64,000 bases of DNA from Chloranthus sessilifolius (lineage: Eukaryota; Streptophyta; Magnoliopsida; Chloranthales; Chloranthaceae). A model generated the notes under the pieces. The model did not search any database and was not told where the DNA came from. It worked only from the letters and a program-made list of their open reading frames with translations. This document shows positions 56,396-64,000 of the stretch, in pieces; position 1 is the first letter of the stretch; each line of letters starts with the position of its first letter. The position numbers and the translations under genes were made by a program. The stretch covers positions 70,761,604 to 70,825,603 of the forward strand of contig CM037587.1 in NCBI GenBank assembly GCA_021018995.1, given 5' to 3'.

Positions 56396-56880
56396 AGTAC
56401 ACTTTGCAAACAGAGTGAAATTTGAGGAAGGAATGTGTAGAGGTGCTATGTCGTTCCATGGAGGGAGATATTGGGTGTAATCTTCCTCTTCTAGAAAAGT
56501 GGAGATTAGGGCTTCTTCCTTGTCGAATTCTTCGCTCGACTACTCTAAGTCTGATTGCCTTTCAATCTTTCCTATTCCTACTGTGAGTCTAAAGTTTTAA
56601 TTATTTTGAAAGTTTAATTGAATTAATCTCCTAGTTCTACTAGTAGTCTAATTATCTGAAGAGTCCTTATCCTATTAGAAGTCCAATTAATATAGATATC
56701 CTAATTCTATTAAGAGTCTAATTAGCTTAAATACCCTAATTCTATTAGAACTCTAATTAACTTAAATATTCCAATTCTATAAGAAATCTATTTATTTTAG
56801 GTTTTCTACTTCTACGAGGAATCTAAAAAAAAGGGGTTTGGGCCCTCTATGCTGAGGAGGATCGGCCCCATTCTCGGATA
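56396..56880 (-). other. Leader of element C, with tandem motif and deletion of gag
   Basis: From 56396 to about 56560 it is still homologous to coding in B (31340-31550). At about 56565 it passes directly to leader sequence. At 56590-56830 a motif like TTCTATTAGAAGTCTAATTA recurs about seven times. A block near 56833-56910 is shared with B. Confidence 0.6.
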
Positions 56881-58193
56881 CCCTCCGTAAGCTCCCTTGG
56901 GAAAATCGGTTGGTTTAAGGTTGTTTTAAAAATAATTCTGATTGAAAAATACTAAGTTTGAATTAAAAAATTGTAGGTTTGCAGATTAAAATCTGTGAAT
57001 TTATAAGATTTGGAATTTGGAATTAAGACTAGAGTCGAAGGCTATAACTACGGTCTAGAATTAGAACTAGAAAAAACTAAGGTAAAAACAACCTAAGAAA
57101 TAGAATTTAAAATCTAAAATTTAGAAATTAATAACTAACACTTAAAATCAAATCTAAGATTAGGAATTTAAAACCTATGAACTGAAATCAGAACTTAAGA
57201 ACTAGAATTTGAAATCTGAAGATTAAAATTAAGAACTGGTTCTAGAACTTCAGAGCTAGAACCAAAAACTAAGAACTAAACTTTAAAACTAGGATTAAAA
57301 ACTAAGATTTAAGACTAGAAGTTAAGAACTAAATAACTAGAACTTAAGAACTAGAACCTAGAACTAAAACTAGAGAAGGAATTAAGAACTATAACTAAGG
57401 AAGTTACCTGAAGCTAGGCACTGGAGAGAGAATCCTCGAAATCCTTAAGCTTTCAAAAATTCCAAGGCTGGACGCGTTGTGATGTTGTGTTTGATGTATG
57501 AGGAAAGGGGGTCTATTTATAGGTATTCCGGCAATTGCGCGCCCTATGGGGTGCACTTAATTGGTCAGTAGAATTCAATTGCGTGCCCTGTCTAGGTCAT
57601 TTAATTGAATTACGCGCCCTATCCCAGGCGCTTAATACACTTTGAGTCGGTCATGACTCAGTGAGTGACCGGTTGACTGGTTCAATCGGGTGTCCTAGTT
57701 TTAGTCAACTTGGAACTAATTGTGCGCCCTGATTGGTGCGAGTAATCAGATTAAGCGCTCTATTTCGGGCGCTTAATAGGGAAGTTTAGGCGGTCTAGGG
57801 AATTAGAGGACAGGTCGAAAGGGGACCAATTGCGCGCTAGTTATTGGGTGTGCAACCGGATTGCGCGCGTTGTATAGGGCGCGTAATCCATTCCTAAGGC
57901 GGTCCGGGGGAAGGATAAGCCTGGCCCAAGGGGACCAATTGCGCGCCATTTATCGGGAGTGCAATCGGATTACGCGCGCCTGAATGGGCATGGAATTCGA
58001 GACTTTTCTCAGGCTAAGTCGGGTCCGAACCACAGGGCTATTATTTCAGCCAGTGCTTTAGCTATATACTATTATTTCAGTATATAGTCCCTATATTAGG
58101 GTCGTGGGGTCTGAGCTATAGAGCTATTATTTTAACCTGTGTTTAGCCATATACTATTGTTTCAGTATATGATCCCCTTATACTGTGTCTACA
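56881..58193 (-). repeat. 5' LTR (and adjoining leader) of element C
   Basis: The minus strand begins TGTAGACACAGTATAAGGGG at 58193. It contains GCGCGCAATTGG-type repeats, each including CGCGC, between 57530 and 57990, and a duplicated ATACTATTxTTTCAGTATAT near 58065 and 58150. The inner limit is uncertain. A splice-donor-like TCAG/GTAACTTCC lies at 57407 on the minus strand, at the place matching 35472 in B. Confidence 0.7.
57513..57523 (-). promoter_or_regulatory. TATA box in LTR of element C
   Basis: Minus-strand CCTATAAATAG, matching in position the TATA box of element B. Confidence 0.6.
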
Positions 58194-58906
58194 AGGAGCC
58201 TTTTCTCATCTAGTAGTTTAGCTGCTCGAAGCGAGACCTCTCTCTTTCGGCTTTTGGTAGACTAGATTCCATGAGAATGGGGAGTGAAGGTACATCAACC
58301 TCAACTGGTAATATGGCCTCAGTTCCATACACAAGAGAGAATGGTGTTGCCCCAGTAGCAGAACGGATCGACGTTCGATAAGCCCATAGTGCAAATGACA
58401 ATATTTTGCTCCAATCTCAATACATGATGACCATCTTCTCAAGGATGCGAACACTCGTTTTGTTAGCTGCTTCTACGGCCCCATTGATTTATGGTCTATA
58501 TGGTGATGAGCGATGATGCTTGACTTTATATTACTCGTAGAAGGCCTCGATAAGCTTTTTCTCAAAGCTAGTGCCATTGTCCGTGATGGTGTCCACCGAA
58601 TCGACAAATAATATTGTTCTTGATGATTTTCTCGACATGACTGGCTGTGATGTTCGTGTATGATACAGCCTCTACCCATTTGGTGAAGTATTCAATGGCA
58701 ACGAGGATGAATTGATGCCCATTTGATGCCTTCGGATTTATCTTTTCGACGACATCGAGGCTCCATGTGGCAAATAGCCAAGGAGTGGTCATGATGTGTA
58801 GATCAATGGCGGGAGGATGTAGCAGACTGGAGTGTTCTTTGCATTTGTAGCGCTTTTTCACGTGCTTGCAACAGTCGGTTTCCATGCTGGTCCAGAAATA
58901 TTCTTG
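58194..58906 (-). pseudogene. Element E: integrase fragment of an A-like element
   Basis: Minus-strand text METDCCKHVKKRYKCKEHSS, then WSLDVVEKINPKASNGHQ with the first catalytic Asp, EYFTKWVEAVSYTNITASHV, then after frameshifts [20 protein letters not shown] and [20 protein letters not shown]. It is close to integrase A but keeps the Ser-Leu-Asp that A lacks. Its left side is interrupted by the LTR of element C and its right side by the LTR of element F. A deletion after CRFG removes part of the core around the second Asp. Confidence 0.85.
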
Positions 58907-60377
58907 TGATAGGCTTATAGTATGTATATATTTAAATTAAAATCAAGCCTTAACCTATTGCAAGCGCACAATGGAAATTATAGCGTAGCGACAGGATCGA
59001 TCCCACGAAGAAGTGATTGTCTCCTTATAGATTTTTATATTCCTATTTTAAAAACTATATTTATCTTTTAAGTCCTAAACTACTAGATAAATATGAATAA
59101 ATGAATGGGTTTCTTAATCTAATTGCATAAAAATAAATCATAATCCTCCTTCAGATTGAGGTCGTCAATCTCAACCTCCAGCTATCAGATGTTTATAAAT
59201 TTAAAATACCGTTACACCGTATTGTAGCCTTCCAAAATTTGGTTGTCAATCAAAAACTAAAATTCTTCAACATAGATTTAATCTAATCAATAATCTTCTA
59301 AACTCTGGGCGTCAATCAAATTCGAGAAAATTGAAGATGGAAAAGTAAAATCGTTACACTAATCTGCAAACTTTAACTTGAGTCGTCAATTCAAATCAAA
59401 ATTCGAAGATGTTTACAAAGCATATAAAATCTAAACTAAAAATAAAATAAAATCTAACTAGAAAGAAAAAGTAGAACCATCTAAAGGGTTGATCTTTCAG
59501 CTTTCTCAGCCTTGGTTGTCAGGCAAAACGTCAGAGAACTGTAGACGATGTTACTTTATAAATCCTAAACTACTTTGATCGGGAGAAAATACAGACCTCA
59601 GTTGTCAATTGATGCTGTAAAATTCTTTGATGATTATTTCTATGCCCAACTCTCTTATTTATAGATCATCAGGGTCGGTTTACGAAGTTCTAATTCTAAT
59701 AAAAGAAACTACTAAAATAAAAGATTCCTAATATAACTCTAATTCTAATTTTATTCTTCCTTGCTTTCAACGGTTGATATTTTTTGGATATCTTTCCTTG
59801 ATAACAGCAACAGAGATCTGAGGAGTTTATCTTCATCAATCTCCCAGATCCGTGATTAGCAAAACTTCTAATTAAAGAGTTCTTCTAATTCTATTCTTGG
59901 TGGTGATAGTCTTCACTCACGTGATCAGCAGTAATAGTAAAGGGACAGCTTCTATTCATACAATCGTAAATCACGATTGTTCTTTTTCTTTATCTCCCAT
60001 GACTTTCATACTGGACAATTCTCTATAACGAATGATCTCTTTCTTCTGTATTGCCTTTTACTCTTTTGTCGCTTTCTGAAGAATCGTCTTTTGAAGAATT
60101 ATAAATTACGATTTCTCATTTTTCTCTTCTTTGACTTCAATATTAGTGCTCAATCGTAAAATACGATTTCTTAGCTTTCAGTAGGTGGCGAATCGTCTTC
60201 TTACGCTTAATTGTCTTTTTACTACTTTTTGAGTTCATTTTAATGAATATTAACACTTTGGCTCTCTTTTACTATTTTTCTTTAATATCTGCACATCATC
60301 AACTTGTTAGTTACAAATTAAGTCCTAGCATCACTAAGTTAAGGGTGATAAAATGGTATATTTTGTAACTGATCACA
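58907..60377 (-). repeat. 3' LTR of element F
   Basis: The minus strand starts TGTGATCAGTTAC and ends CTATAAGCCTATCA; length about 1471 bases. It includes GCAAGCGCACAATGGAAATT and ACAGGATCGATCCCACGAAG, stretches common near the ends of such plant LTRs. No open frame of note. Confidence 0.75.
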
Positions 60378-60390
60378 CCCCCAAACTTAA
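60378..60390 (-). promoter_or_regulatory. Polypurine tract of element F
   Basis: Minus-strand TTAAGTTTGGGGG directly before the LTR. Confidence 0.75.
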
Positions 60391-62557
60391 GCTTTGCTAG
60401 TCCCTAGCAAACAAGAAAAAAATAAACTAAGAAATTAAATGCCACTTTCATAGAGAGCACGATTGTATTTAGTGGATGCAACAAGCCTTTAAACCCCTAG
60501 GTGATCCCTAGTGGAGGAGTTATAGTCTCCTGAAGTTTTTCAGTGAAGTTACCTACAAACTTCAAATCTTTTTAGATTTTTTAAAAATAAAAAAAAAAAT
60601 TATAAAGTAACTTTGTACACTAATTAAATTAACTAAATTACCTAAGTGGCCAAATTGGTCAATACATAGTTTATTACGATTTTCTAAAATTACCAATCTT
60701 TTGTCCTTACTTTCCATTATAACAGTTATCCTTGATTAGAACTCTAACAATTTTAATTCACAATAAGCATAGAGTGTATGTGCACTAGTGAGCAATTTAT
60801 TCTTCATAAAATTTTCTAAACTGCTGATTTAGAAAATATTTTCGTTAAAAAAAAACTCACTATTGACATACTCTAAAAAAGATATCAAAATTTTTGGGTT
60901 CTCTCATTATATTTTCAGAAGAATTCAGTCAAAGAAAATTGCAAAAATGAATCTCATAGAAAAAATAATCCTATCCTATTCTTATGACTCCCTATACAAT
61001 CCATAATATCTATTATCCCTATCTCTACTAGGCTTATGCCTTTGTAAATTGTAAATCAGAAAGGTCTTTCCTTTAGCTTGTAATGGGGTTTTGGATTTCA
61101 AAAGGTATCAAGGAAAGGTAGAAAATGATTTAAAGTTTGTCTGAGAATTTAGCTCTTCTTTTATCTATCTTCTTCTACTATTCTACCTCAGTAAGTATCC
61201 ATGATTGGATAACTTCTTCCCATTTATTTCTTTATATATGTATATCCCAGTTCTTCAGCTATAAAATTGTCTTTTACGATTTTTCTCTTCTTTATAGCTT
61301 TTTGCTAAATTGCAATTTTTTAAAAAAAAAATCGTTTGTTACGATTTTTCTTTCTTTTCCCATATTATCTTTTATTTTCTTTCTCTGTACCTCTTCTAGC
61401 ATTTCATTTATCTGTTCTTCTTTTACTCCTTTTACACCCTCTTTTTTCCTTCTAAACTCTCATAGATTGTAAGGGTTAGAGGTAGAAAGCTTTGGGTAGT
61501 ACATATGGTTAAAGGTTTATAAAATTCTGGTACAAAGAAACTTTATTTCCGGCTTCTAATATGGGTTCAAAGGATAAAATTTTTTGGGATTTTGGATTTT
61601 TGGCTCTAGTTTAAACAAAAGATGACCTCAAATCATCTTTACTATTTACTAGCATAGATGCGTTATTGCTTTGAAATTTCTAATAGATAGTTCTAGACAA
61701 AAAAATTAGTTCATCATATTCATAGGATAATTCAATTCTAAATTCAGCAATATGAGATTTCTTATCAGTATAGAAGTTCGAAGCAATTTTTGTGATTTGA
61801 ATAGAAATAGTCTCTCTCAGAATAAAAGAAGAAATATGGCTCAAAATCTCACTGGTATATAATTTTTAAAACTATAGTCTAAATTTTTACAATTTAGCCC
61901 AATCTAATGTTTCACATATTCATTCTAATACAGTATTTCAATGAGATAAGCATGAATTATAGCTGTTCTAAATTCTAATTATTAAACTTCTATTATAATG
62001 AATCATAAGTTTTCGGGATTTGTAATTTCTTCTATCATAATTCGTATGCACTGATCAGAAATTTTTTTTAAATTACTAAAAATAAAACTAATATACACAG
62101 AAATTATGTATCAATTTTAAAATTACTAAAAATAAAACTTCTATACCCAAATTATGTACCCCCCAAACTTAAATTGGACAATGTCCTCATTGTGCAAAAT
62201 AGGGTACACAATAAAATTTTTAATTTCAAAAATTTTATACTGGTGAGGTTCAGAATATATTAAATCCATACGGTCACTCGAGAACATAATATTGTACAAT
62301 AGGAAGTATCTTATGATTGATCATGTTTTACCATGATTTAGATCGTAACATACTTGCTGGGAAAAAATTTCTAACTAAAGTAAAATAAAAAAAAGTTAGT
62401 TTACATATTTTACAGGATTTTGCTACGGATGAGTCGGTAGCTCAACAGTGCCCATGAGTATATCAGACATACTCAGGGTCTGTAGTGATATAGTGATCAC
62501 TAGTCCTTCTTCAGCTGGAAAGAAAATTTTCAGGGTTTCATATTCTCGTTTGAGAGT
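60391..62557 (-). other. Noncoding internal region of element F
   Basis: AT-rich, no pol text in any frame. A second polypurine-like TTAAGTTTGGGGGG lies at about 62160-62173, followed on the plus strand by ACAATGTCCTCATTGT, an inverted repeat. A short direct repeat (AAATTACTAAAAATAAAACT) occurs twice at about 62072 and 62123. Confidence 0.65.
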
Positions 62558-63378
62558 TTAGAGGGAGATATGAACAAAATATGTGCTCTCCTCTATTTTT
62601 TTTGGGTTTTTGTAAAAAATTGCCGGTGCATCGAAAGCGTTAGAAAAAGGTAACTTCGGTATATATGGGACTTCAGTCACAATATTGGGCACACTATCTT
62701 TAATATTTTTTTGGGGTCTATTTTCAATTTCTATTATTTTTAGTTTCTCCGATGGGGAAACATCTACTTTAATTTCAGGCTCACTATCCTTGGTCTCGGG
62801 GACGACTACTAATGCAGGCATCTCCACCTTGTTATCAACAGTCTCACCGCTTCTTAAAAGTTGAACGAGTTGGATCTGTTATGGGGGAATCGATGTATCT
62901 CCCACAAAAACTTGTCCTCTCGGGTTACTCACAGGTTGTGACTGTAACTGGTTGCTCTCTCGTGCCACCAATTGCGTAGCTAGCTGCTCAACTTGGGCTT
63001 CTAGCTTCGTAATGGATTGTGTGTGAAAATATAAAACTTGAGAGAATTGAGTGAGCTGGGATAAATCCTTGGAACGCTGATGCCACTGTTGCTGTAAATC
63101 CCTAAGGATTTGAACAACCGTGTCATCAAATCCGCTGCTCGGAGGACTGAACTGTTGTTGTTCATATGGCTGATATGGTCTCATGGGTGGCGGGTAGGTC
63201 TGTTGAAAATTCTGTGCAGGAGGATAGTTTGGCTCAACAACAAATGATCCTTGTTGTTGGCCACTAGTGGAGCCATAATTAAAACAAAGATGGTTACTTC
63301 GTTGTAAGTTATATGTGTTACCGTATTCACTCCGCTGGAATGCATACGCCCATTCCTAGTCTATCATCCTTGGGTATA
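62558..63378 (-). pseudogene. C-terminal Gag remnant of element F
   Basis: Frames 62879-63184 and 62558-62827 with text upstream to about 63378. Reads QSITKLEAQVEQLATQLVAR, then NQLQSQPVSNPRGQ, then after a TAA LLRSGETVDNKVEMP and VPYIPKLPFS, a pattern known from the Gag tail of Athila elements (coiled coil, LRSG motif, PIPxPxPF). The capsid core and zinc knuckle are absent in the window. After VHISL it stops, with no protease. Confidence 0.7.
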
Positions 63379-64000
63379 GTGGAGCAATAGGGCAATTAAA
63401 CACTTAAAATATTTATAGATTTGGAATAAGTGTGGTGCATAAACTAAAAAGAATATAATAATGAAAATTTATTTATTTTCAATAAAAAATCTTTATTATT
63501 AGAATTTTGCCAAAAATAGGAAATTCCAATAAACATGCCAAAATAAAAATACATAATAAAAGAAGTATTCTATAAAAAAGTTGGCCCAAATCGGGTTCAG
63601 AATCACCTCTTAAACACTAAAGGAAATATTACAAAAAAAGAAAAGAAATAACTAAAAAAGGGGATTTGGAAGGGTAATTAGTAGATTTTGGGCTCGAGAA
63701 AAATTCCACTAGAGGTAGTCATGACGTGTGCATCACAAAGAGCTTTCCGAATTGGGGTCATTTGCGCGATTCAGACACCCGTAGCCAAAGTTATGGCCAA
63801 AATATCGATACGCACCCAAAACTGCCCCAATTAGGAAAAGATCATAATTTCTTGCCAAATTGTTTTTTTTGTTATATTTTTATTTTATTTTATATTATAT
63901 TTTAGAAGGCAGAGAGAAACAAATTTGAGCCTCTAGTTTTTATGGTCGACAGAAGTATTGAATTCTGATTTGCTACTCTGAATAAACCTGCAAAAGCTTA
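63379..64000 (-). other. Upstream sequence of element F
   Basis: AT-rich sequence without open frames. I see no Gag core and no LTR end. Nothing else can be supported here. Confidence 0.5.

Larger units (their letters stand above)
52215..58193 (-). mobile_element. Element C: Tat/Ogre-like retrotransposon without gag (main part)
   Basis: Relative of element B; continues at 36106-36442 beyond the inserted element D. Minus-strand order is 5' LTR, short leader, protease, G-patch, cysteine module, linker, RT, RNase H fragment. Gag is missing: sequence equal to B at about 31550 is followed directly by leader equal to B at about 34250. The outer LTR end interrupts the integrase of element E at 58193/58194. 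Confidence 0.8.
58907..64000 (-). mobile_element. Element F: Athila-like element with gag remnant and no pol
   Basis: On the minus strand: leader, C-terminal gag, about 2.2 kb noncoding, polypurine tract, 3' LTR. The gag text and a polypurine tract reading TTAAGTTTGGGGG fit the Athila lineage. No protease, RT or integrase is found between gag and the 3' LTR, so the copy depends on others. The right end is outside the window. It interrupts the integrase of element E at 58906/58907. Confidence 0.75.

Noticed and set aside
61137..61472. Open frame of 111 codons on the plus strand
   Set aside because: Low-complexity Phe/Ser/Leu text from AT-rich noncoding DNA inside element F.
1..64000. tRNA, rRNA or snRNA genes
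   Set aside because: No sequence with the needed boxes or a cloverleaf was recognised; a tRNA scan was not possible here.

Overview
This window is plant nuclear DNA, almost certainly from an angiosperm. It is a nested heap of Ty3/gypsy LTR retrotransposons, and I see no ordinary host gene in it. The evidence is plant-type gypsy polyproteins (Tat/Ogre-like with two RNase H domains, a Tekay/Del-like chromovirus and an Athila-like gag), plant GT-AG introns, plant mobile domain (PMD) proteins, and AT-rich LTRs starting TG and ending CA. All retroelement coding lies on the minus strand except one LTR in reverse orientation. The PMD-type genes lie on the plus strand, antisense to the elements that carry them. 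Species cannot be named from sequence alone.

Layout, left to right. Element A (1-19374, left end outside the window) is Tat/Ogre-like: 5' LTR 17767-19374, primer binding site 17747-17764, gag about 13331-16310, protease 11686-12171, G-patch 11095-11598, RT and RNase H 9091-10440, second RNase H 8605-9020, integrase 7252-8620, then a long 3' region with two antisense genes, a spliced PMD gene (1023-3340) and an intronless DUF7745-type gene (4094-5605). Element B (19375-36105) is a second Tat/Ogre-like copy with the same order and its own larger antisense PMD gene (19536-23368). A sits inside B's 3' region. Element C (52215-58193 plus 36106-36442) is a relative of B that has lost gag and everything beyond RNase H. 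Element D (36443-52214) is a Tekay/Del-type chromovirus inserted in the RT/RNase H region of C; a third LTR of its family (45809-48360) sits inverted inside D's gag. C is itself inserted in the integrase of an older Tat fragment E (58194-58906). Element F (58907 to the right edge) is an Athila-like element with gag but no pol, and it interrupts E on the other side.

Most coding parts are decayed: frameshifts, stops, and catalytic residues lost in integrase A and in the second RNase H of A and B. Nearly all in-frame stops are TAG, TGA or TAA that lie one C-to-T or G-to-A change from a sense codon, as expected of methylated, silenced repeats. D is the best preserved; its two LTRs look nearly identical.

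What stands out: (1) antisense PMD-family genes in A and B whose recognisable introns are all phase 0, with one 55-codon exon shared in length and position; (2) in D, a 477-codon extra ORF between integrase and 3' LTR with a TATA box and a dense array of the palindrome TCGATTAATCGA just upstream, the same array that fills D's LTRs; (3) a candidate intron between gag and protease of D that could set the Gag to Gag-Pol ratio; (4) a G-patch domain after protease in A, B and C, and a duplicated W-x-C-P...C-x-x-C module in B and C; (5) clusters of a 21-base near-perfect palindrome repeated within A.
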